Positions 24,094 to 35,146 of a DNA stretch of 64,000 bases are shown here, one piece after another. Origin of the DNA: Akanthomyces muscarius (taxonomy: Eukaryota > Ascomycota > Sordariomycetes > Hypocreales > Cordycipitaceae). The position numbers were made by a program, and so were the translations under genes. The stretch's first letter is position 1, and each line of letters begins with the position of its first letter. Under the pieces are notes generated by a model, which did not search any database, was not told the DNA's origin, and worked only from the letters and a program-made list of their open reading frames with translations. The stretch covers positions 1,488,001 through 1,552,000 of the forward strand of contig NC_079243.1 of assembly GCF_028009165.1 (NCBI RefSeq), in the 5' to 3' direction.

Positions 24094-25499
24094 ATGAATT
24101 ATGATTGGAGCCTGAACGCCTCGGGAGGGCAACCACTGGGGCCGTCGCCGCAGCCACCGCACCAGATCACGCCGCAGAATCTATACCAAACTCTGCGGCA
24201 GCTGGGCACTCTTGGAGCGCACTTTGTCTTCGAAGCTGAACATCATGGCAATCGACATTGGCTCTTCGTATTCAGCAGACTCAACGGATCCAAGATCGTT
24301 GTACGCGTCCAGAAACAGTACCAAGTGCCGGTTCATCCGGAGATTGTCCAGAACATGGTGCGGCGCGAGGTCTACGTGCTGAAGAAGCTAGAACAGATTC
24401 GATTCCTGTACGCACCGATATGTCTCGCCTTCGACATCTCGTACAGCAACCCGATCCGGTTCCCCTTCCTGGTGCTGACCTGGACGGAGGGCGAGCGGTT
24501 GATCTGGACAAACCATCACCCGACACTGGACCTGCGCATCAGGGTCATGAATCAGCTCTCCCGCCTGCAACTGGAGCTGATCGATAACTCGCTGGAAAGC
24601 CGTAAGAATTTGATGTCCCTTGGCGCTACGGCAAGATGTTCTTGACAGTGGCTAATGGAGACGTCAGGTGCGGAGACGGCAAAGTACTTCTACACGCGGC
24701 ACATTCACGACAACATGATGGTTGCTCCTCGAGGTCTCCCCGGCGCTGGTGGTATACCTACCCAGGAGGACTACTGGAACCAATTGTCTCACCTCGAGTG
24801 CATACTCGGCTCGGGCCATGGTGATAAGACTTATGCCATTGCACATAACAACATCACATACGAAAACATCATCGTGGACAAAGACTGCAATGTTGAATGG
24901 TATGTGGCCCGGATCTTCCACTTTTGCTTTATAGACGCTTATAAAATAGCAGCATCGTCGGTTGGAGTCATGCTGGCGTGTATCTCCTGGGCCAGGCTGC
25001 CGTCCTGCCTCGCATCCTCACTCCCGACGTCAACTTCCGGGACTTCATGGAGGCGCAGCTGACGGCCGAGCAAGCCATCGACGACAAAATCCAGTACCGG
25101 CACTGGCTAAACGTCTGGGACCTGGCCCGGACGCCGGCCAAGCAAGCCATGCTGACCTGGCAGAATGGCCCCGACGCCGACTTTCGCGCCATCTATATGC
25201 TGTCGCTGAAGCACAGGGAGGTGCTCTCGTGGGTGGCCCGGCATGACTGGCGGCCACCCTACTGCCCACCGTTTCGCGATGCGCCACAGCCACTGCCGCC
25301 GCCATCGCCGTCGCCGCCGGCCCTGCCTGAGCCGCGGAACCCTCCTCTCCCCACGCGGGCGGGGCAGAATGTGCCGGCAGAGTACGAGCCCGGACGCGAA
25401 GCTGAACCCTCGACGCAAGAGCTGCGAGACATGGTCCTAGTCTTCAGAAACAGGTTTGAAGACGGGGAACCGGCCTTGAAGCGCGAACCCGAAGACTAA
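24094..25499 (+). CDS. APH-like pseudokinase (428 aa, 3 exons)
   Basis: Exons 24094-24601, 24668-24899 and 24953-25499 join in frame. The fold is that of fungal aminoglycoside-phosphotransferase-like (APH, PF01636) proteins: an N-lobe with IVVRVQKQYQ and RREVYVLKKLEQI, a hinge PFLVLTWTEGERLI, and a C-lobe. The catalytic loop, normally HGDxxxxN, reads HNNITYEN (H229, N231, N236), so the catalytic Asp is Asn. The metal-binding IDW motif reads VGWSHAG (G250), so that Asp is also lost. Both sites fall in otherwise well-kept context, which argues for a non-catalytic protein rather than random decay. A Pro-rich tail (about residues 360-400) follows. It converges with the folylpolyglutamate synthase gene 103 bp away. 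The role is unknown. Confidence 0.7.
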
Positions 25500-25602
25500 G
25501 CTGCGCCGTCTGGATGAGAAGTCTAGGAGGAATTTCCAGGTATGTACCAAAGTGTGTGTGTGTCTGGGACAGAAGAGGGTCAGGGTGGTATATAGTGCAA
25601 AT

Positions 25603-27285
25603 TCATTCTGTTGTCATCACAAGCTTTTCGCCGCCCAAGGCACCGAGAGACTGGCCGACTAGATGTGCAGACCCTGTGACGAGAACTTGTAAATGTGTAT
25701 CAGGAGAGTTTTGCCCCGCATCCTTGACCATATCAATAGCCGCATCGGCCGTAATGGCGTGCTGTATTGGCACTTGGAGATTTCGCGTCTCCCAGAATTC
25801 CAGCTGCTCCTTGGCGACCGATTCCGGTATAGGAATGTCTATATCAATTAGAAGATGTCTTTGGAGGTAACATGGCCAACTTACCGTAACGATTGTATGA
25901 TGATAGGATTACTTGGTCGAATGCCACGTCGTGCTCTGAAGCAGACGCCAGCAGGACGTCTACGAGCCGCTCCGTGCTGCGGTCCGACGAGTGTCCGAAT
26001 ATGAGAATTCGCCGGCAAGGACGATGACAACCTTGGTGCTTATCTCGTACAGCGGCAGACTGCGACTTGAACCACGCCATGGCGACCGGGATGCTGAGCT
26101 CATTGTGCGCAGAATCAAGAAACCAGTGGACGCCGTCGCTGTGTAGGTGCTGAAAGCGACCGGGCCACGCGCACTTGGCAATCCCAAGCTCAATGTCGAT
26201 AGTCGAAAGCTCATGCCCGCTTTTAGACAGCGCTGCCTTGGCCAAGGCGATCGCCAGCGACGCATTTTCTTTTTGCGCCTGCTGGCTGACGTTGGGATGC
26301 GCCGGCAGATCGGGACATACTTGCAACCCATGCAGCGGCGCGCCAATCACCTTGGCCTGCTCTCGCAGCACAGCACTCGGCACCTCGTCCTGAACCACGG
26401 AGAATGCCGGTCTTGATTTTTTCATGATGCCGCTCTTGTGCCACGCGATGCGGTCTACGCCCGGACCCAGCAGATCCGCATGGTCCAGGCCGATGCGGGA
26501 GAAGCCGCACGCCAGCGGCCTGTCGAATATATTGGTCGCGTCTTTGCGTCCACCAGCATGGACTTCATAGATGGCCAGATCCACGCCCTGCCTCTTGAAA
26601 ATATGCACGGATATTAAAGCGAGGAGCTGGAGATAGCCCGGTTTGTAGCCCGGCTCATCGCAGCGCAGCCCGTGCCAGACGTCGAAAAAGGCCGCGGCAA
26701 AGACGTCCTCGGACACGGGCGCAAAGTTGATGCGGATGCGGTCCCGCTCGGTGAGGATGTGCGGCGAGGTGTAGAGGCCGATCTTGATGGGCTTCTGTAG
26801 GCGGGAGAAGTGCTGCCGCAGGATGGACTCGGTAAAGGCGGCGGTGCTGCCTTTGCCTTTGGTGCCGGTGATGTGAATCACATTGAGTGCGCTGAGGTCC
26901 TGCGGGTGCGCGCGTTAGAATTATATGTCCGGATAGTATCCTGGGTAAATGGAGCATCAACTTACTGTATGTCCGAGCTGCGCGAGCCATTCTACCATGT
27001 TATAGTTGTTGGGGACGTTGAGCCGAGGCTCGTCCGGCTTGGTCGTCGCTTTGGCCAGCCGCGACCGTCCCCGGAGCAGCTTGATGGCCTCCTATTGCGA
27101 GCCCCTTTGGTTAGACGGTGTGATGACAGGGGCAGGTTATGCGAAAAACATGACGGAAACTGCGGCAGCAGAGAGGGACTCACTTGGTATGTGCCCTGCA
27201 TATTGCGGCTGTTGCATGGCAGCGAAGAAGATCGTCGCACAAGGCGCTGGCTCATAAATGTCGCTCGGCGCATGGTGTTTCGCAT
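25603..27285 (-). CDS. Folylpolyglutamate synthase (FPGS/Met7 type), 492 aa, 4 exons
   Basis: ATP-dependent ligase that adds glutamates to folates and retains them in cytosol and mitochondria. Exons 27285-27184, 27091-26966, 26899-25885 and 25838-25603 join in frame. The P-loop is VIHITGTKGKGSTAAF, followed by the family blocks YTSPHILTERDRIRIN, YEVHAGGRKDATNIF and FLDSAHNELSI. The eukaryotic-type N-terminus reads MQGTYQEAIKLL. The first ATG (27285) gives an Arg-rich stretch (MRNTMRRATFMSQRLVRR) suited to mitochondrial import; a later Met at the MQGTY position could give a cytosolic form, as known for other FPGS genes. The TGA stop is at 25603. Confidence 0.92.
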
Positions 27286-28915
27286 TCGTCCCGTCCCGGG
27301 GGTCTGTCAACGCCACATTGGGCAGCCTCGTAGAGCCCTTACGCAGCAAGGTGTAGGAGGATGTGCATTATTCGCTACAGTTTGGCGACTATTTACTGTC
27401 AACTTTGATAGATCCGAGCAATGCAGAGTGCAGCATGTAACCGAGAAACAAGAAAAGCGTCTGTAATGTTGATCCCGGGACGTTGCGTGGTCCAAGGGGC
27501 CAGGCGGAAACTAGCCTGTTAGTACGAAAGCTAGCGACTTACAGCCCATTTGCGCGGCACGTCTCGTCTTCCAGGATGATGAATAATTATGCAGTTTTTT
27601 GGTTTGAATTCTCAGAAGCAACCAATTGGAATGTCCAATGTCTTTTATTTTACTTGCAGACACGCAGACACCGAAGTAGGGATTGATGCATGCTTTGATC
27701 GCTGCCCTTTGAGCACCAAGTTCACTGGCTCGAAACGAATTGATCCTATTTTGAAATGGTCTTCCGTTAGGGTTCTCGGAACCAAGCGGCAATAGATAAT
27801 ATCTGCTTGAACTGCTGAAATGCTGAGCTTTGGTAGTCGACACCATTGCCAACGGCATCCATGAATGGACACGAATTGATGGTTATTGCGCTGCCCGCAG
27901 CTTGCGGGTCGCAGCCCAGGCCATGCGGAGGTGAGGAGTGGAATCGGCCACTGAAGGAGGAAAAGACAGCTTCAGAGCCGCAGATATGGAGAGGTGGTCC
28001 TCCCCAAGAGGAGCTGTCGACGTTTTGAAGATGGCACACATCTCCTCCACTGCTGAGAAGGGACGGGCTCGCACATCGGGGCGAGATACGAGGGTTGTGT
28101 AAGCCGGGTGAGTGCGGGCAGTAGTTACTGGGGTTCAGCGAGCCCATCCTGGGTGTTTGGATAAACTGCGGAGGAAGATGAATCGCTTTTTAGGATGTGA
28201 TAGGTAGGGCATCTGCAATAAAAGAAAAGACAAGTGTTCGGAGAGTTCTGCCGTCGGTCAATAGATGCCGACTTATACATCCTAGTCGTCAGTTTTGGCC
28301 TTCGAGGCGTCACTGTAGCAGCGACTTTGTTTTTTACAGCGGGGGTAAAGTTGGAATCGCCGTGTGGCAACTGGAGCTGACCTGTTACTTCTGTACTCGA
28401 CGCAGATCGATCCTGTCAGGACACCCTTGTCAGTTGGGGCTAGCGTTCCTTCAAGCCTGTGAATCCTGTGCCGACGAACAAGGGAAAACCACCGCTATGT
28501 TCTTAATCATTTATGACCTTCGGGTTCTATGGAAAAGTTTACACCGGGTTCGGAAGCATGATGCAAATAATTTAGAGCGCTACTGTACCTGTGGTTGCCA
28601 GTGCCGGACTAAGAAAATTTAGTTACTTGAGATGGATTGCTACTTGTTGAGAAGCTTGAGTTATTTGAGACAGATGGAGTTATTTGAGATAGATTGATAT
28701 CTGCTGAGAAAATGCTACTTGCTTTACATTGGCTTGCATTTTAACGTAGACATCTTTGTGACGCTTTAGGAACCGCCGTAGACACGAGAGGGCTGGTGAG
28801 GGACAGGCCGCAGAAAACAGTCTCATACTAGAATGATGCCTCAATAGACTCGTATATGACACCTGCCGCCGTTTTACTGTACTCTATGTCCTACATCCAA
28901 GCCCTTCTAATTAAA
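27286..28915. other. Gene-poor stretch of 1.6 kb
   Basis: No family-level protein signal on either strand; open frames are short and overlapping. It contains a degenerate 19-20 bp tandem repeat near 28620-28696. The left end is the folylpolyglutamate synthase promoter. Confidence 0.45.
28620..28696. repeat. Degenerate tandem repeat (about 19-20 bp unit)
   Basis: Units of the form GAGTTATTTGAGACAGATG occur at about 28658-28676 and 28677-28696, with a more divergent copy (TAGTTACTTGAGATGGATTG) at about 28620-28639. Confidence 0.55.
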
Positions 28916-29701
28916 TTAAGAAGCTTTTTCCGCATCGCGATACTGCTTCCCAAACGTCTTGTACCAGTCATCTACGATCTGCACGCCCGGCCCAGCCGAA
29001 ATCATCTCCTCGCCCTTTTCCAGCTTCTCCGACACCTCCTTCATAAACTCGTCTACAGTCAACGACTTTTTGTTATTTTCCTTTTTATTATCGTCCGGGT
29101 CCTCGCGCTCGCGGTGCAGATCCGTGCCGACGGTCGGCGGCGCAATCTCCACGACGCGCACCGGCGACTTTTCGCCCGCGAGCTGCGTGCGCAGGTTCAG
29201 GGACCAAAAGTGCACCCAGGCCTTGGTTCCGTTGTAGATCGGGTTGATGAATGAAAACGGCAAGAAGCCAAGGATGCTGGACACGTTGATGATGACGGGG
29301 CTCTGCTGCTTCTGCAGGTGCGGCAGCAGGTGCATCGTTAGGTGCAGGGGGCCGCGGATGTTAATGTCAATTTCCTGGTCGGCTTTGGCGAGGAAGTCCT
29401 CGTTGTCGCTGAGGACTTTGAGAGGGCGTTGCACGCCGGCATTGTTGACAATGCAGTCGAGGTCTGGGTGGTCCTGGAGGACTTTTTGCACGAAGCTGGG
29501 GATGGCGGCGCTGTCGCCGACATCGAGGACGTAGTAGCCCGCAGCGCCGATTTCCTTGGCCGAGGCTTGGAGGTTGGACTCGGTGCGGCCGACGAGGAGC
29601 ACCGTCTTGCCTTGCGAGATGAAGTATTGGGCCATGGCTTTGCCGATGCCGCCGCCGCCGCCGGTGACGAGCGCGCAACGAAACTGCAATAATTTGGACA
29701 T
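28916..29701 (-). CDS. Short-chain dehydrogenase/reductase (261 aa, single exon)
   Basis: Classical SDR with the cofactor loop TGGGGGIGKAMA (about residues 14-25), an NNAG motif, and the active-site Ser in NVSSILGF followed by YNGTK (Tyr-x-x-x-Lys). The segment LLVGRTESNLQASAKE ends the second strand with Arg, which suggests NADP(H) use. The context resembles DltE/YqjQ-like oxidoreductases. A charged insert (DPDDNKKENNKK) sits near residue 205. No targeting signal. The substrate is unknown. Confidence 0.88.
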   Translation of the reverse strand: MSKLLQFRCALVTGGGGGIGKAMAQYFISQGKTVLLVGRTESNLQASAKEIGAAGYYVLDVGDSAAIPSFVQKVLQDHPDLDCIVNNAGVQRPLKVLSDNEDFLAKADQEIDINIRGPLHLTMHLLPHLQKQQSPVIINVSSILGFLPFSFINPIYNGTKAWVHFWSLNLRTQLAGEKSPVRVVEIAPPTVGTDLHREREDPDDNKKENNKKSLTVDEFMKEVSEKLEKGEEMISAGPGVQIVDDWYKTFGKQYRDAEKAS

Positions 29702-30032
29702 TTTGTTTATTCAAAAAGATTACAATAAAATCAATGTCATTGTAATGTACTTGCGCTGAATTTCCAGTATTTAAAAGACTTGGTGGTTGATACAGTCGTT
29801 ACGTCATAGTTCCTAGAAAATGACATCTACACTAGAAGAAGTTCGAGAAGCCAATTGGCGAGTACGTCAAAACTCCGATCTTGGCATCATTTGTGCCAGA
29901 TATAGCGTAGTTAGTGGGTAACTATTTGGAATTAACAGCCATCTTATTTCCGAATCCATTGTAATAGTGATGATCATTGCGAGGGCGACTCCCGCTCATG
30001 TCCCCCGACTCAAGCAGTGCCGCAATGAAGAC
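29702..30032. other. Intergenic region
   Basis: About 330 bp, AT-rich near the SDR start. It holds the SDR promoter and the 3' region of the S9 peptidase. Nothing else is seen. Confidence 0.5.
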
Positions 30033-32328
30033 TTAATAGCCGACATCGCCACGCTTAATCTTGCCAGAAACACAACTGTTCGCCCACTCAAAGCACGTGC
30101 GGTACCATCGCAGCGTATTTTCGTCCCGGCCCGAGATCCAGTGTCCCTCGTCCGGAAACGTAAGGAGCGCGCTGGGCACACCCTGCGCCTGCAGCGTCCT
30201 GAACAGGGCCAGCGCCTCTGTCGTGGGCGACCGGTAGTCCTTGTCGCCGTTTGTGATGAGCATCGGCGGCGCGTTACGGAAGTGAACTTGCCGATCTGGC
30301 CGTGCCGGGTTGAACTGCTCGAGGTTCTCGGGCTGAATCCAAGGAAATGTGCTTTCGCCAAAGCTGCCGTCGTTGACAATCTGGTCCGTCTGCAGCAGCC
30401 AGGTAGGCAAGCTGTAAATTCCGTCGTGCCAGATGGCACCGCAAAACTAGGAGCGTGTCAGCTTTGCCTGCGTTCAAATCGTACAAAATCCGGGTCGCCT
30501 ACCTTTGTGATGACTTGATGGCTGCATAGGCAGCTAATCATGTAGGCGCCATAGCTAGCTCCTGTTATTATGGCCTTGTCTTGGTCGAGATACGGCACAG
30601 TCTCCAGGTGTTTTATTAGCTGAATGAGATCTTGCACGGGCCGACCTCCCCAGGATCCGCGAACGTCTGGCCGTGTTAGTCTAATATCAGCGTATGGCGA
30701 CCTGTTGATGAGAAACCTACTGTCCCGGAATTTGGTACCGAACCCAGTGCTGCCGGTGATGTTTGGCAGTATCATCACATAGCCTTGCTCGGCCCAGGCC
30801 GCTGCGTGGGCGCGTGGCTGCCATGCATCCATCCAGGCGCCTTCGGGGCCACCATGCGGTGCCAATATCCAAGGGTACGTCTTGCTGTCGTCAAAGTCGG
30901 CCGGCCGCACTATGAAGGAATGCATGAGCGTGTTCTCCGAGCCCTCGAACCAAAACTCCGACACCATGGCGGCGTGCAATCCCAATTTCTGACCATTTCG
31001 CGTCGCCGAGGAAATGGTCCGGACAATCTTTTGCTCGTCCACGTCAACGACTTGCCAAATGCTGCTGTCAATGAAGCTGCTGCTGGAAACGAGCAGCCTG
31101 CTCCAGTCGCTCTCCAAGACGGGGTAATAATCTGCCGCGGTCCCTTGATCAAATATGGTTACAGGTTTCCTGTGCTCGCCCAGTTTTAGGTAGGAAATGA
31201 CCGCTCGGCCGCAGTACTCGCTCATAAAGATGCAAGAAAAGGAATCGCCAGCAAAGTCAAATCTAGTTGGAGGGTTATAGTCATCGTCTGGCACGATGCG
31301 GCTCACAATCTGGAAAAAGTTAAACGACTTGAGCGTACTGGTGGATGACAGGTAAAGATGCCGGTCTTCAAGATCGCCGCCTTCCCTGGCAAAGAGAAAG
31401 CCAATCGTCGAGCCATCGGGGGAGAGTCGGATGCACGTAGCCTGCCCCTCCAGACTTGGCGGCACTGATATTAGAGCGGGCTTTTGTGCAGGCGGCAGGG
31501 TGTAAGAATCAATGGCGACAAAGTAAGGATACGAGTTCTCGCTCTGCAGCGGCGACTTTTTGGACAAGTTGCGACCGATAAAAGCCACGCCGCAGCTCGC
31601 AATGTCAAAGTTGTCCACGGCCGGCGTGGTCACGGAAAAGTACATGCCATACGGCGCCTCGATGGTGTCTTCGAGGACGAGGTTGTGCAGAAGAGCCGGA
31701 AGCTCCCACTTTCGGCCGTCCGTCCGTCGCAGCACATTGTACCACAGACTGTAGCGCTGCTCACGGTAGAGCTCGTTCCACTTGTTAGGGTCCAAAGGGT
31801 CAGCAGGCTTCATCGCAAGGCGCTTGGATGTCTTCTCGATTCACTCACGACTCGCACGCTGCATGTTTTAAAAAGCCGGCCAGAATCGGACTTCTTTTCC
31901 GTCTTTTCGTTGAACAGCATCCCGTCGCTGTCAGACAGCCCTGCCACCATGAACACCACTGTCCCATCATCTAGCGCTTTCAGTTTGAGGCTTGTCAAAG
32001 CTGCATCGAATTCACCAATCTTGAAATGATTTTTGCCAAAGCTTCGAGTGTAGTGCACTTCGGTCCATCCAAGATCTGTCGACTTGAGGTAGACGATGTC
32101 GTTGGTGCGCGGAATCCAACGAGCGTCGTGAACGCTGGCGTCGTCCGTCAGCTGGACAGATTGGTTATCCGCAAAGCGCATCACGCGGACCTCCTTGGTG
32201 GTGCCGGCGCCAATCTTGTGAGTCGAGACCGTGTACAGGCCGTATTCGCCGTCATGGTTTGGCACCGCGGGACTTCTCTTGGGCAGTTCAACGAGCGACT
32301 CGGCCGTGAGGCGGTGATTGACAACCAT
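30033..32328 (-). CDS. S9-family serine peptidase, dipeptidyl-peptidase 5-like (705 aa, 4 exons)
   Basis: Prolyl-oligopeptidase clan enzyme: N-terminal beta-propeller, C-terminal alpha/beta hydrolase. Exons 32328-31849, 31780-30721, 30666-30503 and 30446-30033 join in frame. The catalytic triad is visible: Ser about 551 in GASYGAY, Asp about 638 in NGDKDYRSP and His about 670 in PDEGHWIS. The oxyanion region reads APHGGPEGAW, and the join FRDNVRGSWGGRP fits the family. No signal peptide precedes MVVNHRLTAESL, unlike secreted fungal Dpp5, so an intracellular role is likely. For the first intron (31848-31781) I chose the CTAACAAG acceptor because it gives a family-like VRxW block; a shorter 41-nt intron is also in frame. 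Confidence 0.85.
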
Positions 32329-32812
32329 GATGTGCTGCGTGCGGCGGGAGCTGGGTGCTCCTGTTTCATCGACGAGATGGACAAGTCAAGTTGAAGAAAT
32401 TTTCCATCGGCTTGTAATTGACGGATAGTTCATGCAAGTGTCCACGTTCAGCCTTACGTGTGCCGTGGGATCGGCGACATTTCGCATCGAGCTAGTCGTC
32501 GGATGGCTTGAGGCGGACGCGTACGCCATCCACGCGGCCCTATAAGGCGACCCTCCACATCTCTCCACACTTGGAACAATTAAACTCGGCAATGTATAGA
32601 AATTCTCACGTGGGTACGATTCGATTTCATGAGCTTTCAATTTAATTAAATCGCGGGTGGTGGCGTTGGCTGTACTCGGGGGGGCCATTGGCCGCCTTGG
32701 TCGTCACATTCAGGTCACCGTCTGACTGATCATAGACTTTGTATCAATCTTTGCCCGCTGCTAGGTTCAGTACCTTCAGTCTGTTAAATTATTCCATCTC
32801 GATCCATACCGA
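32329..32812. other. Intergenic region
   Basis: About 480 bp upstream of the S9 peptidase. A 100-aa minus-strand frame at 32386-32688 has no family features and I treat it as chance. An upstream non-coding or coding exon of the peptidase cannot be excluded. Confidence 0.45.
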
Positions 32813-33085
32813 TCATTTTATCGCATCAGCGACGTACCTGTTTTCATTTTGCTCGGTGCGGACCTGATGTAGGCATTCTGGGTGCGTCGGATCTGAAAAC
32901 TGCCACGACACACACTCTTCTTTACATGTCCAAATCCATTTATACCCTGGTCTTTCAATCTGCCATGGGATCATATAACTGCACTCCCTGGCCGACCCAA
33001 TAGCTATAGCGCCGGGGCCGGCTGGTAGGCTGGTGCCTACACCTGCGATGCAAAGAACAAAGGCGATTGTGTTGACGGTCTGCAT
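32813..33085 (-). CDS. Small secreted cysteine protein (90 aa)
   Basis: An intact single-exon frame begins with a clear signal peptide (MQTVNTIAFVLCIAGVGTSLP), followed by a mature part of about 70 residues with four cysteines (positions about 35, 54, 58 and 70), enough for two disulfides, and several Trp (IPWQ, YKWIWTC, VSWQF). It matches no family I know. Size, secretion signal and Cys content are those of fungal effector-like or antimicrobial-like secreted proteins, but that is inference. It lies in the gene-poor 32-35 kb stretch next to the collagen/sulfite-oxidase chimera. Confidence 0.6.
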   Translation of the reverse strand: MQTVNTIAFVLCIAGVGTSLPAGPGAIAIGSARECSYMIPWQIERPGYKWIWTCKEECVSWQFSDPTHPECLHQVRTEQNENRYVADAIK

Positions 33086-33601
33086 ATTCTGGCTGTCGAG
33101 AGTTGAACTGTGGTACTAAAACATTTGCCATTAATTGGCGCGACAGGCTCACTTTATAGTCTGAGTAGCAGCTTGTTTTGGTGAATTGCTATTGCCTAGT
33201 CTCGTGTCTCACATTCTTCACGGCTTGGAAGCTCTTAGTCTTTTAATAGGCTCTGGTTGTACCATTTCCTTTCGGAGAAGCGGTGGATAGATGTGGCTAG
33301 AATCCCACGGGCGTTGTTTGCCCAATCACGGTCTAGCAATGTCTGCGCCGCCATCCCACTCGATTGCGAAAGGACGCCGAGACAGCATTCCAGACTCGGC
33401 CGTAATATTTCTAAGCTACATAGGCCGGAATAATAAAAGCCTGGCGCATTCTCCTAACTTAAATACGAAAATACATGACCATTGCCCCATAAACTGACCA
33501 GGTGCGTTCTGAATTGGATGAAAACATACGAAGGAGTATTTTTGGACAAGCTTGGAATCAGCCCGGGTATAACTAAAAAGACTGCCAGTAGAGTATTTTT
33601 G
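33086..33601. other. Intergenic region, AT-rich
   Basis: About 515 bp between the small secreted protein gene and the chimera. No gene is seen. Confidence 0.5.
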
Positions 33602-33816
33602 CTAGAAATATGAGTAAATAAAGCTAAACCAGTAGTCTCGGAAGTTTCTTCCGCCATCGGGGGTAACAGAACTCTTTACATGCGCCCCGATGTAGCCAAA
33701 GTCAACAATACGAAGTGGCTGGCCGTCGATGGCCGGCAGTGGCTCGCCGTTCATCTCCCACGCCGGCATAGCCTCGTTGGCTTTGACTTTAGACCACGGC
33801 AGGCTGACGAGATAGC

Positions 33817-34266
<450 letters not shown>

Positions 34267-35146
34267 GTTTACAGTATTAGTCGTAAACTTTACTCGTTAG
34301 CGGGACTTGTAAATTACTTCCTACCGCTTCGGTAGTCGCTTGAAATGAGCTCTCGGTAAATTTTATGGTATAACGGTCGTGTATTGATGGAATAAAACAT
34401 CTCCAGTCGCGGGGGGACGAAATCGGCGTTTTATACTCCAGAGTGCGGCGGCGGACTCCAGGAGGGCCGTGATGCTTGATGCGCGGAGAACAATGGAGAT
34501 GAATGCCCGTTTGTCGCAACAGACTAAGCCTTTCGAACCATGTGGTCTTAGCATCGAGCTTCTTGGTCAGTTACAGACATGAGCTGCGTTGCTGCTCTCA
34601 AGCAACGCCAGCTTTGTCGTTGCACCGGGAAAGCTGTTCATATTTCCCGCCAAGGCCGCTTGTTGGTCTATCACCAGAGAATGAAAGAAACACATCGCAA
34701 AGTCATCTTGGCTTGCACTACATACACAATGCATCGGCAAAAGATGCAGTCAACTAAGAAGCTACAATAAAAGCATGACGTCTGCATCAAAAACTATCTG
34801 GGCGAAGCCATGTCCGCTGCGGGTGGGCATTGGGCAATTACCAAATTCCAAGCTGACACCAAATCAGCGATAATTAATGGATTCGAGCTTTTTCTAAAGG
34901 ATATACGGTCTTCTAACATTAAAACATTACTGTAATTTATCTACATTAATGCGGTGCGATACGGCGGCCTTACTGGTGCATCACGGCTGGCGCTACGGTT
35001 GGCGCAGTCTCCAAAAAAAAAAATTCTAACAATCGCCGCATTCAATCAGTAATTGCTCTAGCCATAATTCTCACTCCACGCACACGCAGGCCATGGTTGC
35101 TCACTGACTGAAATATCTCACATTAAATCCCGAAAAAATCTCAGCC
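34267..35146. other. Intergenic region, AT-rich
   Basis: About 880 bp with no supported gene. An A9 run lies near 35014. The right end must hold the promoter of the SET-domain gene. Confidence 0.5.

Noticed and set aside
32386..32688. 100-aa minus-strand frame before the S9 peptidase
   Set aside because: No homology and no splice arrangement that joins it convincingly to the peptidase.
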